Of a stretch of 64,000 nucleotides of DNA, positions 24,601 to 35,485 are shown one piece after another. Position numbers and translations under genes: made by a program. The first letter of the stretch is position 1. Each line of letters starts with the position of its first letter. Origin of the DNA: Puccinellia tenuiflora (lineage: Eukaryota; Streptophyta; Magnoliopsida; Poales; Poaceae); NCBI GenBank assembly GCA_012064385.1, contig QRDG01000934.1, positions 62,001 through 126,000 of the forward strand. The letters run 5' to 3'. Under the pieces are notes generated by a model. It was not told where the DNA came from. It made no database searches and saw only the letters and a list, made by a program, of their open reading frames with translations.

Positions 24601-25601
24601 CATTGGTTCCGTAGCACGGGGCGACGTTGTGCAAGGCCGGAGGAGGAGGATATTGAGGGAAGGAGCCGGCGACGGCGTGCCACGCCAGAGGAGGAGTAGG
24701 GCATCGAGCGAGGGAGTAGACTTGTCTCTTAGCGAATCGGCATCTATCACTTGGCGGTGGCGAAGAAGTAATATCTCCAAACCTCAGGGGTATAATCGGT
24801 AAGTAAAAAAGACGTACCATACCATCACCACCGATCCCAATATTATAGTTTAGATTAATTGGAGAATTAAATATTTCTATTATAATAAATAAATTAAATA
24901 ATAGATAAATATATTAATTGGAGAATTATTTATTTATTTATTTAATAAAGTTATTTATTAACTAAAAATGTTTTAATTTCAAATTTTGGGGCAGCCCACC
25001 TTAATGGGCCCATGGCCACCACGCACCATGGTGGCTGGCCGGCCACCACCTCCTCCCCCTTTACTTTAGTCCCACATTGGGGAGCCAAGGAGAGGGGTGC
25101 CCTTCTTCCACCTATATATAGAGGAGTCACGTGGGGTTTTTAATTAAGCCAAAAATTGGAGAAAATCCAATAAATCCCACGACACCTCCCACCACCTCTC
25201 CACCTCTCTCGTACCGCATGGCAACAAGTAAGGGCCACGCACGAGAGGGAAATCTTCCCCCCTGCACGCCATCGTGCTGCCAGAATTCCGCCAGAAGATC
25301 TACTTCCGCAACCTCGGTGGGATCGGAGGGACCGGGAGTCGTCGTCATACACCGTACGTGTGTGAGTAATCGGGGGTGCCAATGCGGCACCAATCCTCAC
25401 GCCAGGATCTTCACGACCTTGAGGTCGGCTTCGAGTTCGACTACATCATCCACGTTCGCTCTCGAACGTTAAATGCTTTCGGTCTACAAGAGGTATGTCG
25501 TCGAAACCGTCCCGTTACCTTATTGCTAATAGATAGATCCTGGCTAGTTTTGGTGTTGAGTTAGATAGAAATTTTTTGTTTTCCGTCTACGAACCCCTTC
25601 A
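21631..25601 (+). mobile_element. BARE/WIS/Angela-like 5' LTR, split by an insertion
   Basis: It begins TGTTGGAGATATGCCCTAGA, which I recognise as the start of BARE/WIS/Angela-type Copia LTRs of Triticeae. It ends …CCCCTTCA directly before a Met-tRNA primer-binding site (25603). The right half has a TATA box (ctatatatag, about 25112). At 3.97 kb it is about twice the usual length because a foreign segment of about 2.1 kb sits inside (about 22690-24840). No matching 3' LTR is seen, so the element is truncated. Confidence 0.7.
22691..24840. mobile_element. Unclassified insertion inside the BARE-like LTR
   Basis: The LTR-like sequence stops near 22690 and resumes near 24845 (attaattggagaatta occurs on both sides). 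The insert opens with agcacaatagccgtgcgttg, a motif also rebuilt at the CACTA site (51709). It contains what looks like a gene tail: an open frame at 23125-23361, then a further open stretch and a 3'-UTR-like AT-rich region to about 23600. It also contains a 53-bp tandem duplication (24136-24241) and a 26-bp one (about 24403-24450). I found no clear ends or target duplication. A gene-fragment-carrying Helitron is one possibility, unproven. Confidence 0.4.
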
Positions 25602-26590
25602 GTGGTATCAGAGCCGATCTATGCGTAGTATTGCTGGTACGGTTAGAACACATGTTGAATGTGGGCGTCGATACTATATTTGTTACCCTCTCATGTGCAC
25701 TTGTTCATACTGTTGAATTGCTTGATGAAGCGGCCCAGACCGACCTTACGCGTACTCTTACACGAGACTGGTTCCGCAATTGACATATGGCTTGTATCAT
25801 ATATGCGGCTGGCGGGTGTCTGTCTCTCTAGCACTGGTGGTATGGCATTTTCAACGGAAGGCCCCGAAAGGGGTGTGATAGAGACAAATATCTTATCGGC
25901 GTTGTGGTTGAAGTTCGTAGGTAGAAGTGCGGTTCTCTTACGTAAGCCCATGCAGCCACGTAAAACTTACAAATAGATAAAGTAGAGGCGTCTAACTTTA
26001 TTTTGCAGGGGCGAGTGATATGATATGGTACGTGGTATGGTAAGTATTATGCGAAATATTTAGCCGTCATGGTGGAGGCCCCGTAGACCCGGCGTCTTAG
26101 CAATATGGAGATCATGCCGGCGCGCCCCGATGGAGATCAAAGGCGTGACACCATATCATATCGCATTACATTTGATGTTAAATTGTGTGCTTATATTGCT
26201 TGTATTAGATATATGATAGTAGTAATATAAGTTAAATCTCTTACTTTAATACCAATTAAAAGTGTTCTCCCTTAGTATGCACCGCCAAGAAAGTTCGCCA
26301 TTGTGGAGGCAGGCCATGATGGTCGGGTGTCAAACACATTTGCGTTCGCATACGGTGGGTGTAAGCCATGTATGCACAGCAATATACTAAGGTTAAATTG
26401 GCGAGCCTAGCATGTACAGACATGGCCTCGGAGCACAAGGGATCGAAAGATCAAGTATGAGTCGCATGAATGTTGCGATCGACATTGTAATGTCGTGCAG
26501 CCGGCCGTGACAGTCAGGGATTGTATGGTGAATAAGGATCGTGTAATCAATAAGACCGTTTTGAGAGATGAGTATCTTAGTGGAGTTATT
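25602..26590 (+). mobile_element. Internal region of the BARE-like element, non-coding
   Basis: It starts with the primer-binding site tggtatcagagcc (25603-25615), complementary to the 3' end of initiator Met-tRNA. What follows has no gag or pol domain and stop codons in all frames, so this is a degraded or large non-autonomous derivative. The downstream limit is a guess; no polypurine tract or 3' LTR was found. Confidence 0.5.
25603..25615 (+). promoter_or_regulatory. Primer-binding site (Met-tRNA type)
   Basis: tggtatcagagcc lies one base after the LTR end. This is the standard initiator-tRNA primer site of plant Copia retrotransposons. Confidence 0.8.
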
Positions 26591-27129
26591 TTATAGGTCA
26601 AATTATCCTTCTGCCATCAGTTGTGTCCATGTGCTCAGTTTTGCCCTCAGTTGCGAAACGTCCTCAGTTTTACCCCTAGTCTGTGCGCAAGGACTTATTC
26701 CGTGAATCTTGCCGTCTCCGTCTGGTCAAGGTAGTTGACTCGGGCTTGTAGCCACTGCTTGTGGGACCCCCCTGTCGACCGTTTCTGAGGGCAAAACTGA
26801 GCAAATGGGCACACACTGATGGCAGCCCGTCGACCGTTGCCGGCGCCGCGTTTGTGATAAAAGCGGCATACGGTGCCCCCAGAGCTCATAGCGGGGAGGA
26901 AGAATCAGCTAAGTGGGGTTGGATGCGGCCACGCGCAAAGGTGGGCGGCGAGCTAGGAGCCGGTCGCAGAGGTTGGCAGCTAGGAGCCGGGCGCGGGCGA
27001 CCGAGAGGGCGGCGTCGACGGGGAGCGCCGCCGACGGTGGGTGGGCACGGCTGTGTGCCACAGCTACAGGTGACGTGCGCGGACGCGGTGAGTTCCCCTT
27101 CGGCTCTGGGTGTTCGCGAATCGAGCTCC

Positions 27130-27668
27130 ATGTCTTCTTCTAGCTCCCGCGCCACCTTGCGGATGGATATCCTGGCGTGCACGGAGATGCCGATCTTCGT
27201 CTGTCCGCAGTGCCAGATGGACGTTGCTCGGAGGATATCGCAGACACCGAGGAACAAGAATCGTCCATTCTACGTGTGCACCAGCGCGATTGGGGTAAGA
27301 ATTGGGGAAATTTCACCATTTTCATGGATCGGCATCCTTGAGCAATCCATTTGATCTGTTTCGCAATTTTGCAGTGAAAATGTTTCTTCCTTTGGGAAGA
27401 TGTTCTGGTCCAGACGCTAATGAATCAGCTGCTAGTTGAGCACCAAGAATGGCTGCCACAGACGGCAGCGGCCGCAACACGAGCTTCGGAAGAAGAGACG
27501 GAGGGCGGAGCACGCATTGATACAGAGGTTGCTGACGAGCTAAGGAGATTGAGCCAGAAGATTAGGAAGCTCGAATATCAAGCACAAATTCCCATTTGCA
27601 TTTGGGCATTTGTAGGGGGTATGTTAGTCGCAGTGGGTGTAATGTTGAAATTGTATGGAATGGCATGA
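27130..27668 (+). pseudogene. GRF-type zinc-finger protein with C-terminal membrane segment, broken
   Basis: Exon 1 (27130-27294) encodes MSSSSSRATLRMDILACTE…, with CPQC, PRNKNRPFYVC and a GTAAGA donor. Exon 2 (27375-27668) continues in phase with KCFFLWEDVLVQTLMNQLL, a charged helix and a hydrophobic end (IPICIWAFVGGMLVAVGVML). The spaced Cys pairs with R-x-FYVC and CFFLWED match the GRF zinc-finger pattern (C..C … FY.C … C.FF.W.D). Such small proteins are common and multicopy in grasses. The first codon of exon 2 is TGA, so the spliced frame carries a stop unless a different splice is used. Its AT-rich, repeat-bearing surroundings also suggest a dispersed relic. Confidence 0.55.
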
Positions 27669-27927
27669 ATTTGGGAGGAATTTGTAGGAGGAATTTGGGA
27701 GAAATTGTATGCTAATCGCACTGGCTGGGTGTAGTAGGAGTTTGTAAGCTTGAAATTGTATGAATAAAGGTTGAAAGAAGGGAAAAGAAATGGGAAATTC
27801 AGAAGATTCAGTGTGACAAATAACTCTTGTGCGACACTTTTCATCACAATGGTGAAAAATGTGACATCGTTCGAAGAAATAGCTACTGCGCGACGTTTCT
27901 GACGGCCAAAATAGCCAGCACACGACA

Positions 27928-28432
27928 TGGTTGATTAAACGGTCGTAACATTGGATTGATTCCGACAGGTGGGTCATAGAATCGTGTGCTCACTTAGCTG
28001 TGCTCATAGATTTAGATTTACCAAGCACATGATTTTCTATTTTTTATAAGTTGAAAAAGAGGATTAATCAGAGCTCGAAAAAGAAGGCCGTGAGATATCA
28101 AGGTTGAAAAAATGAAATGATTGTCAATTCTTTATAAGTTGAAAAAGAGGATTAACCAGATATTAGTGTCCTATATTTAGGATATAGGTCACCAATACTG
28201 GTTGATTAAACGGTCGTAACGTTGGATTGATTCCGACATGTGGGTCATAGACTCGTGTGCTCACTTACTTGTGCTCATAGATTTAGATTTACCAAGGACA
28301 TGATTTTCTATTTTCGATACAATTTTCGATTCAAATACAAACTTCGATACAATTTTCGATTCAAATACAAACTTCGATACAATTTGATATGATTCAAATA
28401 CAAACTTTGATACAATTTCAAATATAAATTTG
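27928..28432. repeat. Direct repeats and short tandem repeats
   Basis: A segment beginning ggttgattaaacggtcgtaac occurs near 27928 and again near 28198, with the following 110-130 bp nearly identical (cattttctatttt at the end). From about 28315 to 28430 a roughly 30-bp unit of type cgatacaattttcgattcaa repeats three to four times with variation. Confidence 0.75.
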
Positions 28433-28448
28433 GATACATGCGATCTAA

Positions 28449-28462
28449 GCCCTAACCCTAAC
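28449..28462. repeat. Telomere-like short repeat
   Basis: ccctaaccctaacc is two units of a CCCTAA-like motif at the left of the decayed gene fragment. Such motifs are also frequent in grass 5' untranslated regions, so a telomeric origin is not implied. Confidence 0.5.
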
Positions 28463-28632
28463 CCCGGGCAGGAGCTTTGGGATCACCCCTTGGTCAAGTG
28501 GCCGTTTTGGGCAACGATCGCTATGTGTCAACCCATGGACGATGAGGCCGGCGACGCTCACCGGCCTTGCCTTCCATGGAGTAAAACCAGACTCGGAGGC
28601 TTTCCCGGTGCACTGATCGAGCTACTGCTCAC

Positions 28633-29175
28633 TTATAAGGTGAAGTGCTCATCACAATGCATCTCTAGGCAAACAGGGTTGAAATCTCCGGCTACGTCGA
28701 TATTAATGACCGACGCGGCTTGTGGAGAAACCACTGCTTGCCTAGAATCCTGAAAGCCCTCAGTCTGGCCGTTATCGATATTAACGACCAGCGCAGGTCG
28801 GAGGCGGTGTTGCCTCCTCGTTGTCGGACGACACCACGGGAGCTCGGGCGGCTCATCGTCAGTGCGGCTGGTGGTGGCGAAGCTGTGGAGGCGGTGGGCA
28901 TGCTCGGATCGCACGATGTAGTCCCAGTAGGGCGCCGATGTGTTGAATGGAGGCACGCGGTCCGCTCCTCCTCCGTCATTGTGCCGGCGGCATCCGAGAC
29001 CCACATCGCCCGGATGTAGTCCAGCCTCGCCTGGCCGGTGAGGGGGGCGCAACCGGGACGTTCTCGATGTTGACCAGCCAGCCGTCCGGCAGGCGACGGT
29101 CGGCGGGCAGAGGGAGGTAGTCGCGCACGAGCTGCTCCGCCTCCTCTACCGTCATGGGATGACGATCGTCCTGTG
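28633..29175 (-). pseudogene. Decayed unrecognised gene fragment
   Basis: Reading the minus strand, three protein-like segments follow in order but in different frames: MTVEEAEQLVRDYLPLPADR…DGWLVNIENVPVAPP (about 29045-29155), LTGQARLDYIRAMWVSDAAG…EEERTA (about 28955-29042) and FNTSAPYWDYIVRSEHAHRL… (about 28830-28960). The smooth order with frame changes indicates one ancestral protein with frameshifts. I cannot name its family. Telomere-like CCCTAA/TTTAGGG runs lie on either side (28449 and 29966-30022), so a gene fragment carried by a transposon is possible. Confidence 0.45.
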
Positions 29176-29965
29176 GGGGTGGAGGAGGCAGAGTAGCTCG
29201 TGATGGTTGCGTACCCACAGCCCAAGCCGCCGCAATCCGGATCCCTTGGATCCGGCGTCGCTCGTTCGAACGTTGGCACCGGAGCAATGAAGCCGCGTCA
29301 AGGCGGCGGCATTGCTCGTGGTCCTCCTCCGTTCGCTGGTAACCTGGCCCGCGGCGGAGCATCCTGTTTGTGCGAGTGGCGAGTGGACGGAGAGGGAGAG
29401 GGAGAGGAGCGGTACGGTGGCGGAGAGGTCCCGTGGTGGCCTTTTTAAAGCCGGTCCAAGGAGCGTAGCGGCCGTCGCCATTAATGCCAAGACGGCATGC
29501 ATTCCGCCGCGTGGCCTCTGCGGCGCTGCTACGAGGCGACGGTTCACTGCGCCGCCCAACTAGCCATTGAAACGATGCGCCGCCTGACGGCCTGTGCAAC
29601 GATGCGACGACTCGCCACTGAAACGATGAGGCGCCTGCATGGTCATGCATGCAACGGGCGGCTGCGTGGAGGCGAGCACACACGAAGGACACGAAGTCAG
29701 ACGCGCGTACGCTTGTTCCATGCACCGCGTCATTCTAGGTCGCCGGATCTTATTGAACGGCTTAGATCGAACCAGTGGGCCGATCCAAACCCCATCTATC
29801 CAGCCAATCAGCGCATCACATGCCCACGAGCCAATCAAATTACAGAACGAGCGCACACGCGGATCGGCGCGTCACCTGCGCACACGCGGATCGGCGTGTC
29901 TGATCCCAACCGTTCACTCACCAGCGATCAACGGTTCGGAAGCGGGAGGGGTTTCAGATGGGGTT

Positions 29966-30022
29966 TCCGGGGTTTAGGGTTAGGGATTTCGGGGTTTTCG
30001 GGGTTTAGGGTTAGGGTTTCAC
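29966..30022. repeat. Telomere-like TTTAGGG / TTAGGG motifs
   Basis: Two blocks of ggggtttagggttaggg, separated by atttcggggttttc, lie between the gene fragment and the repeats beside the Mutator transposase. They resemble, in inverted sense, the CCCTAA run at 28449. They are too short for an interstitial telomere. Confidence 0.6.
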
Positions 30023-30029
30023 TGAGCTA

Positions 30030-31240
30030 GGGTTGAGCATAACTAATTTAAAAAATCAAAAAAATATAAAACTTTCGCACATTGTTGTATTACGCAATTA
30101 AGTTGCTATAAAAAATATAAAATTTGGATTTTGAGTCTGTCAACGTTTTTTTGTGAGGTTTGACCAAACATTAAAATGAGCACAAATAATTCAAAAAAAT
30201 CGTAAAAATGTGAAACCAGCGCACATTGTCGTATTATGTGACATAGTTACGATATAAAATAATAAACTTGGTCTATGTTTATTTTCATGAGAAAACCTCC
30301 ACACAAATGACTTACCACGATCGACTCAAAGTGAGGAGAAGTGGTTTTGGATTTGGAACATGAAATTTTCTAAAACCTCACCAAAGCTTCATTTTGGAGT
30401 GATTAAGAAGGATCCAGACTTAGTTTTTCATTTTCATGTTTCAAACTTGTTTAAATGTTGGTCAAACTTAGGTTTGACCAAAATTGAAATGAGCATAAAA
30501 AAATCAAAAAAATGAAAAACCAACGCATATAGTCTTATAATGTCATATACTAACGATTCAAGTTGATAAACAAGGTCTACATACATTCAGACGAAAATTA
30601 ATGGATCTTGGCTCATATCGCCCAATCTCAAACTCCGTCGCATTCAAATGAGCATAAAAAATTCAAAAAAAACAAACAAATGAAAAACCAACGCACATAG
30701 TCTTATAATGTCATATACTAACGATTCAAGTTGATAAACAAGGTCTACATACATTCAGACGAAAATTAATGCATCTTGGCATCTCAAACTCCGTCGCATT
30801 CAAATGAGCATAAAAAATTCAAAAAAATCTTAAAAATGAAAAACCACCTCACATAGTCTATATATATGGAATAGATTTGTATCTTAGACAAGGTCAAAAA
30901 AACCTTGCTTAGAAATGAGGCCATTTACCCTACTTTTGGAGCTCTTTTTTAGAACATTTTTCATGAATGTGAGTTTACTTCGCAAAAGGGCTCGGATTGA
31001 TGACCAAGTTAGAACAAGCAAGTTCACCATAGTTTGAAAAGCATTGAAACATCCAAATAGCATTTCAATTTTTAAGTTTGGATCAAATTTGAAGTTTGGT
31101 TCACATATTTCTATCACTCACCCATTTGTCCCTCATTTTGATAGGACTTGCTCAAAACATGTACCATCATCATCCAAACACCATTAAAACATAGTTGTAG
31201 CATAGGTCCAACATCACTCAACATAATACAACATCATTCA
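30030..31240. repeat. AT-rich spacer with dispersed direct repeats
   Basis: Units of type aaatgagcataaaaaattca followed by aaccaacgcacatagtctta occur at about 30485, 30648 and 30800, and the 30485 and 30648 copies share about 120 bp including aacgattcaagttgataaac. A weaker version starts near 30175. No gene is seen. The region lies 3' of the minus-strand Mutator transposase and may belong to that element's end. Confidence 0.6.
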
Positions 31241-31312
31241 TAATGTTTCATAAATTCTACTTGGTTTCAACTCAATCTACAAAGCGCGTCGGGGCTTCTT
31301 TTGATCCATGTG

Positions 31313-33961
31313 CTACTTGCCACCACTGTGCTCCTTGTGCTTCTTGTGCTTCTTGCCACCATTGTGCTCCTTGTGACCCTTGCCACCATTGTGCTCCTTG
31401 TGACCCTTGTGATCCTTGCTTCTTCTCTTCTCCTTTTGGCAGTCTTCTTCGAACCTACCACAGAGCTGTACAAAACATAAAGGGCAGTGAGATAATGTTA
31501 AGCGATAAATGTACTAGTATTGGCAAGATTGACATACCTAGAAGAACTCACAACCACAGAATGTTGTGAACCATCATTTGGAGCCTCATATGGAGCATCA
31601 TTTGGAGCCTCATCTGGAGCATCATTTGGAGCCTCATGATCAAAATCATTTGGAGCCTCATGATCAAAATCATTTGGAGCATCATTTGGAGCCACATGGT
31701 CATCATCATTTGGAGCCTCATGATCAAAATCATTTGGTGCATCATTTGGAGCCACATGGTCATCATCATTTGGATCATCATTTTCAGATGGGTCCTTTTC
31801 AGATTCTGTTCCAACCGGCTGCTGATCATCATCATTTTCATCGAAACACTCTTCGAACGCTGGATCTACTGCGTTATCACAATACCTACCGAAATGACCA
31901 GACCCACCACACCTTGTGCACTTGCGCTTCCTCGCTCCAAGTCCAGCTCCTTCGCTGCGAGTTCTGTATCGACTCTTCCTCGGTCTACCTGTCGCTCTCT
32001 TCAGAACTGGAGCACAAAGCTTGAATCCAGGGTCCACTACATCCCATTGATGTTTTCCCTCCAAAGCAGGTAAAGCAAGTACATATGTGTCTTTGAACCT
32101 TGCAACAGAGTAGTACTCATGCACATATTGCTGTATGTTCCATGCTGGACCTGACAGAGTGGTGATGAAAAACAATGCATGAATGCATGGCAACCCGGTT
32201 ATCTGCCATTGCCTACAACTGCAAGTTCTAGACTCTAAATCAACTGGATATTTCCATTAGCTCTTCTCTTTATCCAAAAATGATACCTCTGTTTTGGTAG
32301 CCGAGCAAAGTTTCATTTCCATGTCCAAGCCTTGAGTTTTTTGCTTCAATTCATTCAACACGGCAGGGATCACAATGTGGCCCATGAATTTTGCCTTGGC
32401 TATTCCTGCACGAAAATGAAACTTCTACATGTATTCTATTCTTATCTTGTCAAGCAAATCCACCATATAAAGACCATTTAGTTTTCGGATCGTGAGTTGA
32501 AAGATTCTGCAAGATTATTGTACACATAGTCAACTTTGCTCAGTTCACTGAATTGGCTTCTGGCCCATAACTTGGAGTGGTGTGTTTCCAAGTATTCCTG
32601 CACTTTGTCATTCTTGTATAACTGCCTCATGTGATAGTTGTGCTTCTTAACACTGCAAGTCAAAGATGCTGGCCATAAATTGTCGCTATACAACTTTCCT
32701 TTGAATTTCTTTGCAAATTTTGCAGCAAGGTGACGCATGCATTCCCTATGCTCTACTCCAGGGAACACATTGTCCACGGCCACTTCTAAACCCTTGTAGG
32801 CATCAGTATGAATTACCAACCCATTGGGATGTCCAATAGCCCCGCTGCAGATTCTAGAAAAACCAAGTCTAGCTCTCCTCAGACTCTGTCTCCAGCACAC
32901 CATATGAAACTGGAAATACGAAACTGTGTGCATCAACTGCACAAACTGCCACTAACTATCCTTTAAACCTCCCTGTCGGAAAAAGTAGCATCAACAGCCA
33001 AATACGGCCTGCAGCCTACCAAAAAAACCCGGCGACATGCCTCAAAGCTGACAAAAACCCTCCTAAAGCATTCCTTGGTCCTTCTCACTCCCTTCAATGT
33101 GTACTCCACCGTGTGGTGGTCAATTTCTACAATACTACCTAGGCTGGTCCTCTCCACTTCATATTTGAATGAATACAACAATTCAAAAATTTCCTGCCAG
33201 ACCATAAATAGAATCCATAGCATGATTTTTACCATTGAACACCCTCATGTATGGTAAATCTATCTTGAACTTTTCTTTGATGTTCTTCATCAATTGCTTT
33301 GTACCTATTTGATTGTCTTCTGTCACCCTCTTATTTACTTCTTCAGCCACCCATCTTGACTTGGCTCTAGTGATTGTTTCCTTCCTAAGTGTTGATTTCT
33401 GGCATGTGTTCCTAAATGGGTTCACTTTGACCTGAATATTCGTGCTATTTCACATTTTAGATGCGTGCATCCTCCATGGACAATTCTCAGCCGGACAGTG
33501 CACTCTGTAACGAATTTTATCGCTCTTGACAACTTTGAACGTACGTTCTGCCTTGATGCAGTACGCCACAAGTGCATTTCTACACTCACTCATTGATGAA
33601 AAAATGGAACCTTCTTCCATCTGAGGGTTCTCACGGTCCCATTCAACAGCTGGAACGTCTTCGTCCTCGTCCTCACCCACAACTGCATTGTCTTCGTCTA
33701 CACCCACCGCGTCAGCCTCATCTTGGTTTTCAGCCCGAGATGCATGTCGTAAATTCTGAACAACATCAGAATATAGCCTCTCTTCTTCATCCCCACAATT
33801 AGAGTCATCAGGCTCCACTTCAACAGGGACCCTTCTGCTGCTGCCCACGCTTGTCGACCCATCACGTCATCGTGCACTACCTGAACTTTTTTGGCTGGAG
33901 CTGCGATCACGACGACATGGTGCTGCCCGGAATTGTCCAACTGCCGGCACAACCACAACAT
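31313..33961 (-). pseudogene. Mutator (mudrA-type) transposase, frameshifted
   Basis: Minus-strand pieces follow the mudrA order: an acidic N-terminus and MuDR DNA-binding-like part (ECRNALVAYCIKAERTFKVV, 33450-33848), a middle segment (33183-33425), the start of the DDE domain with PYLAVDATF (about 32970), VIHTDAYKGLEVAVDNVFPG and NNLAESFNS (32478-32830), a SWIM zinc-finger motif CSCRQWQITGLPCIHA (about 32170-32225) and a CCHC knuckle CTRCGGSGHFGRYC. An Asp/Asn/Pro-rich repeat tail follows (31538-31800), then a final exon at 31465-31313 rich in Lys, His and Gly. Several frameshifts and the lack of an intact N-terminal start make it non-functional as it stands. The N-terminal side is cut off by the LTR at 34022. 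Confidence 0.8.
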
Positions 33962-34021
33962 TTTGCAGCCTCACATGAAATTTCTCTCTCTCCTTATGCT
34001 TAGCAAACATGGTAGCGAGCT

Positions 34022-35432
34022 TGAAAGGACATAGTCCGATAATCTTGTTTTGACGTTTGATTACAACACTTGGAAGTATTTAACCTACTCTCTAGCATCA
34101 ACAGGAAATATGCAAAAAGGAAGAAATGGCGTATTGTCGGAAAAGGAACAGGGAAGGAAGTCACTCAGCAGGCTGGCCGGCCCCCAGACCGGCCTAGGCC
34201 GGGCTCCAGGCCGGAGCTGTCGGGTGGGTGGCCGGCCCCCAAACCGGCCCTGGCCGGGCTCCAGGCCGGGCGCCTCTGGAGGGTGGCCGGCCTCCAGGCC
34301 GGACCTGGCCGGGCTCCAGGCCGGAGGCCTCGGGTGGGTGGCCGGCCCCCAGGCCGGCCCAGGCCGGGCTGCAGGCCGGCCTAGGCCGGGCTGCAGGCCG
34401 GCGGTCCCGCTTGTTCCTACCTGCCGATCGATGGCCGGCCCCCTGGCCGGCCTGGGCCGGGCTCCAGGCCGGAGGCTTCTGGAGGGTGGCCGACCCCCAG
34501 GCCGGCCCAGGCCGGGTTCCAGGCCGGCGGCTCAGGTTGTTCCAGTTCGATGATCGTTGGCCGGTCCCCTGGCCGGCCTGGGCCGACCTTCAGACCGGGT
34601 CCCCCTTTATGTCCAACGGCTACATTTTTGGAGGGGGGTACTTATACCCTTTCATCTACCTCGGGACAACCACCACGACCAAAAGAAGAACACCACCATT
34701 GTTTGAAAGCTTCAAATCGATAGATCTCCCTCTCTAGCCACTCAATCACTTAGTCCTTTGGAGATTTGAGAGAGGAGACCTAGATCTACACTTCAACCAA
34801 ACCAATTAGATTTCCCCCTTGATTTGTGAGAGGGGGCTTGCTACTCTTGGTGTTCATTGGAACCCTAAGAGGTTGTGGTCCTTCGGAGCTTTGGGAGCAA
34901 CGAAGACTTTGCCGGGAGCCACCAATTAAGTTGTGGTGCGTGCCCCGGCCTTGGGCATCGAGTCTTGGCGGCTCGGTGCATTTGGTGAAGACCCTCCAAC
35001 TTGTGGAGTGTGCTTCATCCTTGTAAAGGTTCTAGTTGTCAACCTCAACGGCAACATAGTGACAAGTGCCTCGCCACATTGGTGGTAAGTCACAACGGAG
35101 ATATGGTGTGCCATATGAAGGCTACTCGGTGTTTCACTTTGGTGAACACCGCGCCGCTCCAACGGAGATTAGCTTCCATTGGGAAGTGAACTTCGGGATA
35201 AATCTTCGTGTCATCTTGTTGTTTATCCTTGCACTTACCTTTACTTGTTAGCACTAGCTTACTATATATATATCTTGTGCTAGTGATCTTTTGCTCATCA
35301 TATAAGGTTGTTCACCTAGTTGCATATTCTAGACAACTTATATTTGAGCAATATCTATTTAAAATGAAAAAGAATTAAAATTTGTAGTTAACCTATTCAC
35401 CCCCCCTCTAGTTAACCTCATCGATCCTTTCA
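34022..35432 (+). repeat. LTR A (1411 bp)
   Basis: TGAAAGGACATAGTCCG … GATCCTTTCA. The U3-like part (about 34160-34600) is a run of GGCCGG palindromes (ccggcccccaggccgg type) followed by a TATA-like ttatacccttt near 34640. It differs from LTRs B and C in the length of this repeat and in the sequence just before the TATA box. Confidence 0.9.
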
Positions 35433-35434
35433 AT

Positions 35435-35447
35435 TGGTATCAGAGCC
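35435..35447 (+). promoter_or_regulatory. Primer-binding site of element A
   Basis: tggtatcagagcc, two bases after the LTR end; complementary to initiator Met-tRNA. Confidence 0.85.
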
Positions 35448-35485
35448 TCGTCTCTTATTAAAGGCTTCACCGCCTAAAGAGGAGG

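Noticed and set aside
21631..25601. A genuinely 4-kb LTR
   Set aside because: The two end regions read as one BARE-like LTR interrupted near 22690-24840 by unrelated gene-like sequence.
29966..30022. Interstitial telomere
   Set aside because: Only a few imperfect TTTAGGG-like units; too short and irregular.
31566..32073. Plus-strand frames rich in His/Glu/Pro or Ile/Trp opposite the mudrA tail
   Set aside because: Antisense of the Asp/Asn/Pro repeat of the minus-strand transposase; no independent support.
34050..34737. Frames of 104-169 codons rich in Gly, Pro, Arg and Ala within LTR A (also in LTRs B and C)
   Set aside because: All three frames of the GGCCGG repeat stay open because the repeat lacks stop codons. 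They translate as low-complexity sequence and differ between LTR copies.
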